Source: Micromonospora sp. C31 (GTDB taxonomy: Bacteria > Actinomycetota > Actinomycetes > Mycobacteriales > Micromonosporaceae). From it: a DNA stretch of 64,000 bases. Where the stretch lies: contig NZ_JAGPXN010000009.1 of assembly GCF_018070575.1 (NCBI RefSeq), positions 186,001 to 250,000 on the forward strand, written 5' to 3'. Under the pieces are notes generated by a model, which had not been told where the DNA came from, searched no databases, and worked only from the letters and a program-made list of their open reading frames with translations. The position numbers and the translations under genes are program-made. This document shows, one piece after another, positions 1 to 7,744 of the stretch (positions within the stretch are counted from its first letter, which is position 1; the number at the start of each line of letters is the position of its first letter).

Positions 1-195
1 GACCCGGGCCAGCGGCGGCGCGCTCTCCCCGCCGTCGACCAGGGCGGCGTCCACGTAGACCCCGGGCAGAAGCCGGAGCAGGCGTCCGGAACGCGACGCG
101 TCCTCCAGCACCCAGCGCGGGAGCACCTGCGAGGCGGCGCGTCGGGTGACGAGCCCGCCGTTGCGGTCGACCAGGGCCCGCAGCACAGAGTTCAC
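1..195 (-). CDS. AbiEi-like antitoxin/DUF559-type protein, N-terminus (cut by window edge)
   Basis: Reading leftwards from the GTG at 195 gives about 65 residues with the pattern (V)NSVLRALVDRNGGLVTRRAA, then LPRWVLEDASRSGRLLRLLPGVYVD split over the next 35 residues. This order (a helix ending in 'GGLVTRRAA', then 'GRLLRLLPGVYV') is that of the N-terminal winged-helix of AbiEi-type antitoxins and the related actinobacterial DUF559 proteins. The frame is open to the window edge, so the C-terminal part that would separate a type IV antitoxin from a DUF559 nuclease-fold protein is not visible. The frame also stays open upstream to at least 235, so a longer start is possible. No toxin partner is visible. 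Family call is pattern recognition from one domain; function is not inferred further. Confidence 0.5.
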   Translation of the reverse strand, partial: MNSVLRALVDRNGGLVTRRAASQVLPRWVLEDASRSGRLLRLLPGVYVDAALVDGGESAPPLARV

Positions 196-458
196 GCCGC
201 CGACCGTGCCGGACCCGGCCACCACCCGCCACGGGGACCCCGCGATCGTTGTGGACAGCAGCCCCGCTGTGGACAACTCCCACCCGCGTCCGCGACCGTG
301 CTATGGCGCCGATGATCGTCTGTCGACCGCCCGGAAGAAACCCACCACTTCGGCCGGGCCTACCCCAGATGATCGTGCCGCCACTCGCCGCCAGAGGACA
401 TCGGTGGGCGGTGCACAGTGGTGCCACGCCCCGGCGCACCATGGAGAGCCTCGGCCGT

Positions 459-542
459 GCCGGGTGCCGGTGCCGGTGCCGGGTGCCGGTGCCGGTGCCG
501 GGTGCCGGGTGCCGGTGCCGGTGCCGGGTGCCGGGTGCCGGG
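459..542. repeat. GGTGCC hexamer microsatellite with GGGTGCC variants
   Basis: About 84 bases made almost only of GGTGCC units, with interspersed 7-base GGGTGCC units, just downstream of the gene ending at 570. No coding frame through it looks real: the reading frames give only VPVPGAGAG-type low complexity. It probably arose by slippage and is likely variable between strains. Confidence 0.85.
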
Positions 543-569
543 TTCATGAGGCAGCGCAGGGGCGCCCGA

Positions 570-809
570 TCAGGGCTCCCGCATCCAGAGCTTCGGATCG
601 GTAACGAAGACACCCTTGCCCTGATGCCGACGGATGACGCGCAGCGCTTCGAGCCGCACGTAGACCATCTGGATAGTGGACGTGCCGACCTTGTAGTCCG
701 CCGCCATCTGCGCGATCGACGGCAGCTTGTCCTCAGGCTTGAGCTGCTGCGCCTTGACACCGGCGATGATGTCGTCGGCGATACGGATGTAGTCGGGTGT
801 TGTAGGCAT
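570..809 (-). CDS. Short GntR-type winged-helix regulator
   Basis: A 79-residue protein that is nothing but a GntR-type DNA-binding domain: 'YIRIADDIIAGVKAQQLKPE' then 'LPSIAQMAADYKVGTSTIQ' (recognition helix) and the wing 'VIRRHQGKGVFVTDP'. There is no effector-binding domain, so it is a stand-alone DNA-binding module of the kind common in actinomycetes. The ATG at 809 is chosen over the upstream GTG at 842 because AAGGAG lies a few bases before it (read on the minus strand). The 320-base gap to the divergent DivIVA-domain gene holds the likely control region. Targets cannot be read from the sequence; autoregulation of the divergent promoters is an inference. Confidence 0.8.
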   Translation of the reverse strand: MPTTPDYIRIADDIIAGVKAQQLKPEDKLPSIAQMAADYKVGTSTIQMVYVRLEALRVIRRHQGKGVFVTDPKLWMREP

Positions 810-872
810 GGCGCTCCTTGCGTGGCTCGCCAATTCGATCACGAACCGCCCATGAACGACAACATTCAGTGG

Positions 873-900
873 TTGACATACACGAGTAAGTCGTTAGTGT
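873..900 (+). promoter_or_regulatory. Candidate sigma-70-type promoter for the DivIVA-domain gene pair
   Basis: TTGACA at 873-878, a 16-base spacer, then TAGTGT (TAnnnT) at 895-900, in a locally AT-rich patch inside the divergent gap 810-1129. It points towards the DivIVA-domain gene at 1130. Apart from this the gap shows no gene. Confidence 0.4.
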
Positions 901-1129
901 TGGCGGCGAGCCGCTCCTCGCGTGGCAACGAGTTCGGCTCATCCCCTGGTCGGGGCGGGTGTGTGTGCCCGTCCCGGCCCCGTCCGGCTGCTCTGCTGTC
1001 GTACCGCCGAATCGGGCTGCGGCGGCCGAGCGGGCGGGTCGTTCGCGGCCCCCTCGCGGACGACCCGCCCTTCCAGACCCCACCGCGCGGAGCCTGCGCG
1101 CTCCCGCCTGCCCTGGAGAGAGGATCGTC

Positions 1130-1423
1130 GTGGCCCAGGTCTATCGAGGTGCTCAGCCCCATCCCGCCGGTTACCCGGGCCGGTTGACGCCGCACGAGGT
1201 GCGGACCCGCGAGTTCGCCGCGCGCCGGCACGGCGTCGACCCCGTGGAGGTACGCGAGTTCCAGGCCCGGGTCTCCGACGAGCTGGCCATGCTCAACGAG
1301 ACGGTACGGCTGCTCACCCAGGAGAACGACCGGATCAGGCGGGCGCTGCGCGACTGGCAGACCATGCACGCGCGGGAGTGCCGGCCGCCGCAGGAGCAGC
1401 ACCGCAACTCCGGTCACTGGTGA
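1130..1423 (+). CDS. DivIVA-domain protein (small)
   Basis: A 97-residue soluble protein. Residues about 20-50 carry 'LTPHEVRTREFAARRHGVD' followed by 'PVEVREFQARVSDELAML', the DivIVA N-terminal signature (LTP..I/V....F.....GYD..EV..FL). The next part is predicted coiled coil ('NETVRLLTQENDRIRRALRD'). In actinomycetes full DivIVA proteins guide polar growth; this short version lacks the long C-terminal coils, so a role as an accessory or plasmid/element-type DivIVA-domain protein is more likely than the main polarity protein. The GTG start at 1130 has GGAGAGAGGA just upstream. Its stop overlaps the GTG of the next gene, so the two are translationally coupled. Confidence 0.8.
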   Translation: MAQVYRGAQPHPAGYPGRLTPHEVRTREFAARRHGVDPVEVREFQARVSDELAMLNETVRLLTQENDRIRRALRDWQTMHARECRPPQEQHRNSGHW

Positions 1424-2055
1424 CCGCGCGCCCCTCCCCCGGCGACCTGCTCGCCGTCGACGGCCGGGCCTCGGTGCAGTTCGCCGGGGACCGCGCCCTG
1501 ACCTTCCGCGTCGTCTCGGTCGCCGACCGACCGACGTACGCCGGCTGGATCTGGCTGACCGGTTACGTCCTGAACCGGCGCGGCGAGGCGACCGCCAAGC
1601 GCGAGATCTACGTCCAGCTCGCCAACCTCCGCCCGGCCCTTCCTCCTGACACCCTTTCCCGCAGCGCCCCGCGCTCCCGTCCCGCCTCGTCCGGCGGTCA
1701 GCTCGGGACGTCGCGGCGGCGGAAACCGGCCATCCCCGCCGCCAGCAGCGCCGCCGCCACCGCCGTCAGCACGACCAGCGGCAGCGCCGCCGCCTCGACC
1801 GCCGGGGCCGACGGCACGTGGGTGTACGGCGACAGGTTCAGCGCCGCCTGCGGCAGGTCGAGCACCGCGCCCAACTGCCCGAGCAGCAGGAACACGATCA
1901 GCGCCGCCCAGGACAGCGCCACCGACCAGCGGGGCAGCAGCCCGAACAGCGCCGTCACCACCCCGGCGACCACCAGCAGGGCCGGCAGCCGCACCAGCGC
2001 CGCCCCGCCCAGCTCGACTGCCTGCCCGAGCGGATCGCCGGCGACGAGGCCGTAG
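1420..2055 (+). CDS. Hypothetical protein coupled to DivIVA-domain gene; C-terminus uncertain
   Basis: Starts at a GTG overlapping the stop of the DivIVA-domain gene by four bases. The first 75 residues look like a real globular protein ('GDLLAVDGRASVQFAGDRALT', 'VVSVADRPTYAGWIWLTGYV', 'KREIYVQLANLR'), a small hypothetical often seen beside short GntR and DivIVA-domain genes in this group. After about position 1650 the frame turns into Ser/Ala/Arg-rich filler and runs on antisense to the ABC permease for 358 bases before its stop at 2055. Moving one base in the frame near 1645-1650 would give an immediate TGA (the TCCTCCTGACACC stretch). The likely explanation is a lost stop through a small indel, or a sequencing error; the true product is probably about 75-80 residues. 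No function can be assigned. Confidence 0.5.
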   Translation: MTARPSPGDLLAVDGRASVQFAGDRALTFRVVSVADRPTYAGWIWLTGYVLNRRGEATAKREIYVQLANLRPALPPDTLSRSAPRSRPASSGGQLGTSRRRKPAIPAASSAAATAVSTTSGSAAASTAGADGTWVYGDRFSAACGRSSTAPNCPSSRNTISAAQDSATDQRGSSPNSAVTTPATTSRAGSRTSAAPPSSTACPSGSPATRP

Positions 2056-3323
2056 CCGAGCCCGGTGGTGAGCCCACCCACCAGCACCAGGGCGAGCGCG
2101 CCGAGCGTCGCCGCGACCACCTGGGTGCCCAGCCAGCGGGTGCGCCCGACCGCCGTGGCCAGCACCGTCTCCAGCAGCCCGTCGGTCTCGTCACCGCGCG
2201 CACGCAGCAGCGCCTGCACGACGTACGCCCCGATGGCCAGCGCGAACAGCCCCAGCATCGCCGCCAGGTACGCGTCGATCAGCTTCGCGCCGCCGCCCAT
2301 CGCGCTGATCGCCTCGGCGGCGGCCGGGTTCTCCTCGATCATGGCGTTGAACTCGTCGCCGGCGATGCCCATCGAGAACCCGAGCACCGCCACGCCGACC
2401 GCCCAGCCGAGCAGCGCGCCGCGCTGCAACCGCCAGGCCAGCCCGGCGGGGCTGAGCAGCCCGGGTACGGCTCTGGCAGGTCCGCGCCGGGGCGCGACGA
2501 GCCCGGCGCCGATGTCCCGCCGCTCGGCGAGGAAGTAGGCCGACACCACGCCGACGACCAGCAGCGCCACGGGCAGCGCCAGCACCCACCAGCGTTCGCC
2601 GCCGAAGGCGCGGACCTGGTTGCCCCAGCCGAGCGGCGAGAGCCAGGACGGCCAGGCGCTGACCACGCGCAGGCCGTCGTCGGTCTGCTCGCCCAGCACG
2701 TCACCGGCCGCGCGGAGCAGGAAGGCGATCCCGACGGCGGCGGCGGCCAGCGCGTTGGCGCCCCGGGAGGTGACCGACAGTTGCGCGCTGACGGCGGCGA
2801 TCCCGGTGAACGCCACGCCGACGCCACCGAAGGCGGCGGCCGCGGCGAAGGAGCCGGCCGTCGGCAGGCCGGCGCCGACGAGGGCGGCGGCGAGCAGGGC
2901 GGTGGCGGCCACGTTCGCCGCGACGACCACCAGCAGGGCGGCGGTGAGCAGCGCGTACCGGCCGACGACGGAGGCGCCGAGCAGCTCCGCCCGCCCGGTC
3001 TCCTCGTTCTGCCGGGTGTGCCGGACCACCGCGAAGGTGCTCAGCAGCGCGGCGAGCAGGGCCAGCGTCAGGTACGCCTCGGCGACCACCACCGCGCCGA
3101 GGTCGGTGCCGACGACCGGCCCGTTGAAGGCGCGGGCGACCAGGCTGGACGCCGACGTGCTGGCGTAGCCGACCCGGGCCGCCTCGTCCGGGTAGAACTC
3201 CTTGACGCTGCCGGCGAGGGCGTAGCCGAGCAGGGGCGTGCCGAGCACCCACATCGTCAGCCGGACCCGGTCGCGGCGCAGCACGAGCCGGGCGAGTCGC
3301 CCGGTGCCGGTGAACGCGCTCAC
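1698..3323 (-). CDS. ABC-2-type exporter permease (polyketide-antibiotic exporter family)
   Basis: A 541-residue integral membrane protein with about 12 hydrophobic segments in two similar halves, for example '[18 protein letters not shown]', '[18 protein letters not shown]', '[19 protein letters not shown]' and '[20 protein letters not shown]'. The motif '[15 protein letters not shown]' and its second-half counterpart '[16 protein letters not shown]' are typical of the COG3559 exporter permeases that work with a separate ATPase. The GTG start at 3323 overlaps the ATPase stop (GTGA). With that ATPase and the divergent TetR protein it forms a self-regulated drug/antibiotic efflux module. Substrate unknown; resistance to a hydrophobic compound is the family expectation. 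Confidence 0.85.
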   Translation of the reverse strand: MSAFTGTGRLARLVLRRDRVRLTMWVLGTPLLGYALAGSVKEFYPDEAARVGYASTSASSLVARAFNGPVVGTDLGAVVVAEAYLTLALLAALLSTFAVVRHTRQNEETGRAELLGASVVGRYALLTAALLVVVAANVAATALLAAALVGAGLPTAGSFAAAAAFGGVGVAFTGIAAVSAQLSVTSRGANALAAAAVGIAFLLRAAGDVLGEQTDDGLRVVSAWPSWLSPLGWGNQVRAFGGERWWVLALPVALLVVGVVSAYFLAERRDIGAGLVAPRRGPARAVPGLLSPAGLAWRLQRGALLGWAVGVAVLGFSMGIAGDEFNAMIEENPAAAEAISAMGGGAKLIDAYLAAMLGLFALAIGAYVVQALLRARGDETDGLLETVLATAVGRTRWLGTQVVAATLGALALVLVGGLTTGLGYGLVAGDPLGQAVELGGAALVRLPALLVVAGVVTALFGLLPRWSVALSWAALIVFLLLGQLGAVLDLPQAALNLSPYTHVPSAPAVEAAALPLVVLTAVAAALLAAGMAGFRRRDVPS

Positions 3324-4276
3324 CGGGCACCCGCCGGCCGCTCGTCGTCGGTCGGGTCGGCCGTCGGCGCGGGGGCCCCGACGGGCACGGCGGCGCGCTC
3401 GTCGCCGTAGTGGCGCAGGAACAGCTCCTCCAGGGTGGGCGGGGCGCTGGTCAACGCGCGGACGCCGAACCCGACGAGGTGCCCGAGCAGCTCGTCGAGG
3501 TGGGCGGGCTCGACCTCCAGGTGGGTGCGCCCGTCGACCTCGCGCACGTCGTGGACGCCGGGCAGGGCGGCCAGGCCCGTCGCCGGCCGCGCGGTCTCGA
3601 CCGTCACGGCCGTACGCGTGAGGTGGCGCAGCTCGGTGAGGGTGCCGGACTCGACGGTGCGGCCCTCGCGGATGATGCTGACCCGGTCGCAGAGCGCCTC
3701 GACCTCGGCGAGCACGTGGCTGGAGAGCAGGACGGTGGCGCCGTCGCGCTTGAGTTGGCGGACCTCGTCCTGGAAGACGGCCTCCATGAGCGGGTCGAGC
3801 CCGGAGGTCGGCTCGTCGAGCACGTAGAGCTCGACGTCGGAGGCGAAGGCGGCGACGATGGCGACCTTCTGCCGGTTGCCCTTGGAGTAGGTGCGGCACT
3901 TGCGCGTCGGATCGAGGGCGAAGCGCTCCAGCAGGTCGTCGCGGCGGCGCCGGTCGAGGCCCCCGCGCAGCTGGCCGAAGAGGTCGATCGCCTCCCCGCC
4001 GGAGAGGTTGGGCCACAGGTTCACGTCGCCGGGCACGTACGCCAGACGGCGGTGCAGGGCCACCGCGTCGCGCCACGGGTCGGCGTCGAAGACCCGTACG
4101 TCGCCCGCGTCGCGGCGCAGCAGGCCGAGCAGGACGCGGATGGTGGTGGACTTGCCGGAGCCGTTGGGGCCGAGGAAGCCGTGCACCTCCCCCGCCCCGA
4201 CCTTCAGGTCGAGCCCGTCGAGCGCGCGGACGCTGCCGAACGTCTTGACCAGGTCGTCGATGGAGATGACGGACAT
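3320..4276 (-). CDS. ABC transporter ATPase (drug exporter)
   Basis: A 318-residue ABC ATPase: Walker A 'GPNGSGKST' near residue 40, Q-loop region '[20 protein letters not shown]', a degenerate signature '[11 protein letters not shown]' in place of LSGGQ, Walker B '[12 protein letters not shown]', H-loop '[16 protein letters not shown]'. The last 100 residues form the C-terminal regulatory extension seen in the DrrA/NatA-like drug ATPases. ATG at 4276 is preceded by GGAGGGG; the upstream ORF extension lacks such a site. It energises the permease that follows with a 4-bp overlap. It is expressed away from a palindromic operator shared with the TetR gene, so repression by that TetR protein is expected. 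Confidence 0.9.
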   Translation of the reverse strand: MSVISIDDLVKTFGSVRALDGLDLKVGAGEVHGFLGPNGSGKSTTIRVLLGLLRRDAGDVRVFDADPWRDAVALHRRLAYVPGDVNLWPNLSGGEAIDLFGQLRGGLDRRRRDDLLERFALDPTRKCRTYSKGNRQKVAIVAAFASDVELYVLDEPTSGLDPLMEAVFQDEVRQLKRDGATVLLSSHVLAEVEALCDRVSIIREGRTVESGTLTELRHLTRTAVTVETARPATGLAALPGVHDVREVDGRTHLEVEPAHLDELLGHLVGFGVRALTSAPPTLEELFLRHYGDERAAVPVGAPAPTADPTDDERPAGAR

Positions 4277-4316
4277 GACCCCTCCAGCCACTCGTGGTGC
4301 CGACGAGCCCACTGTA

Positions 4317-4331
4317 CTGACCGGCGGTCAG
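4317..4331. promoter_or_regulatory. Probable TetR operator (perfect 15-bp palindrome)
   Basis: CTGACCGGCGGTCAG is a perfect inverted repeat (7-bp arms around one G) between the divergent exporter operon (start 4276) and the tetR gene (start 4384). A further half-site, ACCGGTCAGCGG, lies at about 4355-4366. Placement and symmetry fit a TetR operator controlling both directions. Confidence 0.7.
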
Positions 4332-4383
4332 CGGAATCAACACCGAGGCCTCCCACCGGTCAGCGGCGGCTACGCTTGCCGCC

Positions 4384-5172
4384 ATGACCGTCGAGGCGCC
4401 CGACGACACGCGCAGCCGGATCCTGCGCGCCGCGCTCGACCTGTTTGCCGAGCACGGCTACCAGCGCACCCCGCTGCGCCAGATCGCCGAGCGGCTGCGG
4501 CTGACCAAGGCCGCCATCCTCTACCACTTCCCGACCAAGGAGCACCTGCTCACCGCCCTGGTCGAGCCGCTGATGGCCGACCTGGAGGCGCTGCTGGACA
4601 CGGCCGAGGCGGGGCCGTCCGAACGGGCCCGTACGACGGTGCTGGAGGGCTGGGTGGACACCATGCTGGCGCACCGCCGCCCGCTCGGCATGCTCTTCCA
4701 CGACATCGCCCTCGTCACGCGCGGCGACACGTACCACCGGCTGATGCGGATCGCGCTGCGGGCCAACGACCTGATCGCCGGGGTGGGCGCGGGCCGCCGG
4801 GAGCGGGTGCGGGCGATCCAGGCGGTCGCCATGTGCAGCGACCCGATCGTCTTCTTCGCCGACGTGCCGGACGCGGTGCTGCGGGCGGACATGCTCGACG
4901 GCGTGCACCGCCTGCTCGGCGACCCAGCGGCCTCCGACCGGGCCGGCTCGGACCGGGCAGCCTCCGGCGGCGGCGTGGGCGCGTCGGCGGAGGGCGGCGC
5001 CGCGGGGCGCCGGCGACGGCCCGGGCGGCCACGGGCGATGAGCCCGGAGCAGGTGGAGGCGGCCCGGCGGATGCACGCCGGGGGCAGCCACTCGGCCGAC
5101 GAGATCGCCGCCGCGCTCGGGGTCTCGCGGGCCACCGTCTACCGCCACCTCGACCCGGTCGTCGCGGAATAA
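4384..5172 (+). CDS. TetR-family repressor with an extra C-terminal HTH
   Basis: A 262-residue regulator. Residues 8-55 are a standard TetR DNA-binding domain ('RILRAALDLFAEHGYQRTPL', 'LRLTKAAILYHFPTKEHLL'), followed by an all-helical ligand domain to about residue 180. Then comes a Gly/Ala/Ser linker, a basic '[20 protein letters not shown]' stretch and a second helix-turn-helix 'SADEIAAALGVSRATVYRHL' at the extreme C-terminus, which looks like the HTH of Hin-type resolvases. TetR proteins normally stop after the ligand domain, so this is a fusion. It lies divergent from the exporter operon with a palindromic operator between, hence likely its repressor. The ATG at 4384 follows a region without a strong ribosome site. 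Confidence 0.85.
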   Translation: MTVEAPDDTRSRILRAALDLFAEHGYQRTPLRQIAERLRLTKAAILYHFPTKEHLLTALVEPLMADLEALLDTAEAGPSERARTTVLEGWVDTMLAHRRPLGMLFHDIALVTRGDTYHRLMRIALRANDLIAGVGAGRRERVRAIQAVAMCSDPIVFFADVPDAVLRADMLDGVHRLLGDPAASDRAGSDRAASGGGVGASAEGGAAGRRRRPGRPRAMSPEQVEAARRMHAGGSHSADEIAAALGVSRATVYRHLDPVVAE

Positions 5173-5218
5173 CGAGACGGTTTTCGCGACGGTTTTGAGA
5201 CTGAGGTGACGACTGCCG

Positions 5219-7012
5219 TCAGGCGGCGAGGGTGGCGTAGCGGCCGGCGCGCTCCAGCAGGCCGTCGTGGCTGCCGGACTCGACGATCCGGCCATGGTCG
5301 AGCACGGCGATCTGGTCCGCGTCGCGCACCGTGGAGAGCCGGTGGGCGATGGTGATCGTGGTACGGCCCCGGGCCACCTCGTCGAACGCCCGCTGCACGG
5401 CGCGTTCGGTCTCGGTGTCCAGCGCGCTCGTGGCCTCGTCGAGGATGAGGATCCGCGGGTCGCGCAGCAGCGTACGGGCGATGGCGAGGCGTTGCTTCTC
5501 GCCGCCGGAGAAGCGGTGCCCCCGGGAGCCGACGACCGTGTCGTAGCCGTCGGGCAGCCCGGCGATCAGGTCGTGGATCCGGGCGGCGCGGGCGGCGGCC
5601 TCGATGTCGGCGTCGGTGGCGTCCGGGCGGGCGTGGCGCAGGTTCTCCCGCACCGTGGTGTGCAGCAGGTACGTCTCCTGGCTGACCACGCCGACGATCG
5701 CGGCCAGGTCGGCCAGGCGCAGGTCGCGCAGGTCGACGCCGTCGATGCTGATCCGGCCGCTCGTCGGGTCGTGCAGCCGGCTGACGAGCGCGGCCAGGGT
5801 GCTCTTGCCGGAGCCGGTCTGGCCGACCAGGGCCAGGCCGGTGCCGGCCGGCACGTCGAGGGTGATCCCCGCGACGGCGGCGGTGTCGCTGCCCGGGTAG
5901 CTGAAGGTGACGTCGGTCAGGCGCAGGTCGCCCCGGACCCGGCGGGGGTCGACGTCGACCGGTTCGGCGGGGTCGGCCACCTCGACGGGCAGGTCCAGGT
6001 ACTCGAAGATCCGGGCGAACAGCGCCAGCGAGGCGGTGACCGAGACGGCCACGTTGAGCAGGCCCATCAGGGGGCGGAACAGCCCGCCCTGCAACGCGGT
6101 GAAGGCGACCAGGGTGCCGATGCTGAGCGTGCCGGCGGCGCCGGGCAGGCCGGCACTGAGATAGATGACCGCCGGAATGGCGGCGAACACGATGCTCATC
6201 GTCGCCATCCGCCAGCGGCCGGCGAGCTCGGCGCGCAACTCCAGGTCGACCAGGCGCTCCGACGAGGCGGCGAAGCGGGCGGCCAGGGCGGGGCCGGTGC
6301 CCAGCGTCTTGGCCAGGTGCACGCCGCTGACGGACAACCCCTCCTCGACGGTGACGTTGAGGTCGGCGAGTTCGCGCTGGCGCCGCGCGGTGATCTCGCG
6401 GCGCAGGTGGGCGACCCGGCGGGTCAGCCAGACGGCGGGCGGCAGCACCACGAGGGAGACCAGGGAGAGCCGCCAGGAGAGCGCGAGCATGGCCGCCGTG
6501 GTGGCGACCACGGTGGTCAGGTTGGCCGCGATCGAGGTGGCGGTGGAGGTGACCATGCTCTGCATGCCACCGATGTCGTTGGTGATGCGCGACTGCACCT
6601 CACCGGTCCGGGTGCGGGTGAAGAACGCCAGCGACTGCCGTTGCAGGTGGGTGAAGACGTCGGTGCGCAGCCGGTGCATGACCTGCTGCCCGACCCGGGT
6701 GGAGATCCAGGTCTGCGCCACGCCGAGCACCGAGGTCACGGTAGCGACGGCGACCAGGCCGGCCACCAGCGCGACCAGCAGCGTCAGGTCGCGCTCCGGC
6801 AGGGCCCGGTCGATCACGGCGCGCAGCAGGAAGGGCGAGGCCGTGGCGAGCACCGAGGAGACCACGATGATCGCGGTGACGGCGGCGAGCGCCGCCCGGT
6901 GCCGGGCGAACAGGGTGCCGATGCGCCGCAGGGACACCTGGCGGGCCTGGGCCTTCTCCGCGGGGCTGACCTTGCGGGGATCGCGGTCGCGGCCGGAGGG
7001 GACGGGTTCCAA
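5219..7012 (-). CDS. ABC exporter, fused TMD-NBD (multidrug type)
   Basis: A 597-residue half-exporter. Residues 30-320 hold six membrane helices of the type I exporter fold ('AALAAVTAIIVVSSVLATA', 'LLVALVAGLVAVATVTSVLG', 'LTTVVATTAAMLALSWRLSL'). The ATPase half has Walker A 'GQTGSGKST', Q-loop 'GVVSQETYLLHTTVRENL', signature 'FSGGEKQRLAIARTLL', Walker B 'ILILDEATSALD' and switch 'TIAHRLSTV'. It is complete and intact. The start is set at a TTG at 7012 with GAGGGAG upstream; the other upstream frame is a different reading frame. It is divergent from marR with strong palindromes between, so derepression of efflux by a MarR ligand is likely. Homodimer expected. Confidence 0.9.
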   Translation of the reverse strand: MEPVPSGRDRDPRKVSPAEKAQARQVSLRRIGTLFARHRAALAAVTAIIVVSSVLATASPFLLRAVIDRALPERDLTLLVALVAGLVAVATVTSVLGVAQTWISTRVGQQVMHRLRTDVFTHLQRQSLAFFTRTRTGEVQSRITNDIGGMQSMVTSTATSIAANLTTVVATTAAMLALSWRLSLVSLVVLPPAVWLTRRVAHLRREITARRQRELADLNVTVEEGLSVSGVHLAKTLGTGPALAARFAASSERLVDLELRAELAGRWRMATMSIVFAAIPAVIYLSAGLPGAAGTLSIGTLVAFTALQGGLFRPLMGLLNVAVSVTASLALFARIFEYLDLPVEVADPAEPVDVDPRRVRGDLRLTDVTFSYPGSDTAAVAGITLDVPAGTGLALVGQTGSGKSTLAALVSRLHDPTSGRISIDGVDLRDLRLADLAAIVGVVSQETYLLHTTVRENLRHARPDATDADIEAAARAARIHDLIAGLPDGYDTVVGSRGHRFSGGEKQRLAIARTLLRDPRILILDEATSALDTETERAVQRAFDEVARGRTTITIAHRLSTVRDADQIAVLDHGRIVESGSHDGLLERAGRYATLAA

Positions 7013-7021
7013 AGGGTCACT

Positions 7022-7079
7022 CCCTCACGTAAGGATGCTGAGGTTACCTCAACATGAGGGAGCAACAGCTTCTGCTGTT
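7022..7079. promoter_or_regulatory. MarR operator region with nested palindromes
   Basis: The short divergent gap between the ABC exporter and marR holds TGAGGTTACCTCA (7039-7051, perfect), framed by CCCTCACGT (7022-7030) and ACATGAGGG (7052-7060), which are near-perfect complements. A third palindrome AACAGC-TTCT-GCTGTT lies at 7064-7079. These cover both expected promoters and are good MarR-dimer sites. Confidence 0.65.
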
Positions 7080-7091
7080 ACGGTATTCCCC

Positions 7092-7544
7092 GTGACGGCA
7101 GACCGGGACGGTTCCCCCTCGACGACGGAGGCGGACGGCGCGGAGGACGGCCTCGCCGAGGCGTTCCGGGCGGTGACCCGGCGGCTGCGCCGCCGCACCG
7201 GCGAGGCACTCGCGCCCTGGGACGTCACGCCCGGCCAGTCCCGGGCGCTCGGCGTGCTGCTCCGGCACGGCGCGCTGCGGCTCAGCACGCTCGCCGAGCA
7301 CCTGCGCATCGCCCCGCGCTCGGCCACCGAGGTCGTCGACGACCTCGAGGCGCGCGGGCTCGTGCGGCGCCGGCCCGACCCGGCGGACCGGCGCGCCACC
7401 CTGGTCACGCCGACCGAGGAGGGCATCCGCGCCGGCGCCGCCATCCGCGCCGCCCGCCGGGCCGCCGCCGAGGAGCTGTTCGGGGGCCTCGCACCCGCCG
7501 ACCGGGAACAGCTCGCCCGCATCCTGCGTACGCTGCGCGACTGA
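7092..7544 (+). CDS. MarR-family regulator
   Basis: A 150-residue winged-helix protein: 'GLAEAFRAVTRRLRRRTGEA' (dimer helix), 'LRLSTLAEHLRIAPRSATEV' with 'VDDLEARGLVRRRPDPADRR' forming the recognition helix and wing, and the C-terminal dimerisation helices 'AAAEELFGGLAPADREQLAR'. DRR in the wing is the usual MarR DNA-contact motif. The GTG at 7092 is chosen because the divergent gap ends there; no strong ribosome site precedes it. It faces the ABC exporter across nested palindromes, so it most likely represses that exporter and itself. Ligand unknown. Confidence 0.85.
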   Translation: MTADRDGSPSTTEADGAEDGLAEAFRAVTRRLRRRTGEALAPWDVTPGQSRALGVLLRHGALRLSTLAEHLRIAPRSATEVVDDLEARGLVRRRPDPADRRATLVTPTEEGIRAGAAIRAARRAAAEELFGGLAPADREQLARILRTLRD

Positions 7545-7590
7545 CCGGCCCCCCACCACCGCGCGCCCGCCGTCGGCGCCGACCGGGCAC

Positions 7591-7615
7591 CGCCGGGGGT
7601 TTGCCTCCCCCGGCG
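7591..7615. terminator. Hairpin terminator after marR
   Basis: CGCCGGGGG, a 7-base loop, then CCCCCGGCG: a 9-bp perfect GC stem 47 bases after the marR stop. No long T-run follows, as is usual in this GC range. A weaker stem (CCCGTC...GACGGG) follows about 15 bases on. Confidence 0.55.
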
Positions 7616-7744
7616 ACGGGTAGCCCAGCCCCCCGTCCTGCCGACGGGACCGGGCCCCCGCGAGCGGTGGCCCGGCACCGCTGCGACGCCGACAGGAGTG
7701 ATCACGGTGGGTCCGAGGCCGCGCAAGTCCGGTGACCACTGACG

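Noticed and set aside
1-300. Replication origin suggested by DnaA-like boxes
   Set aside because: Only two boxes, no dnaA/dnaN genes and no AT-rich unwinding region nearby.
459-1187. Long plus-strand frames through the GCC repeat and the GntR gene
   Set aside because: Low-complexity translation, antisense to a convincing winged-helix gene; shadow frames typical of high GC.
5173-5218. Direct repeat CGACGGTTTT between tetR and the ABC exporter
   Set aside because: Two short copies only, no symmetry; too little to assign a role.
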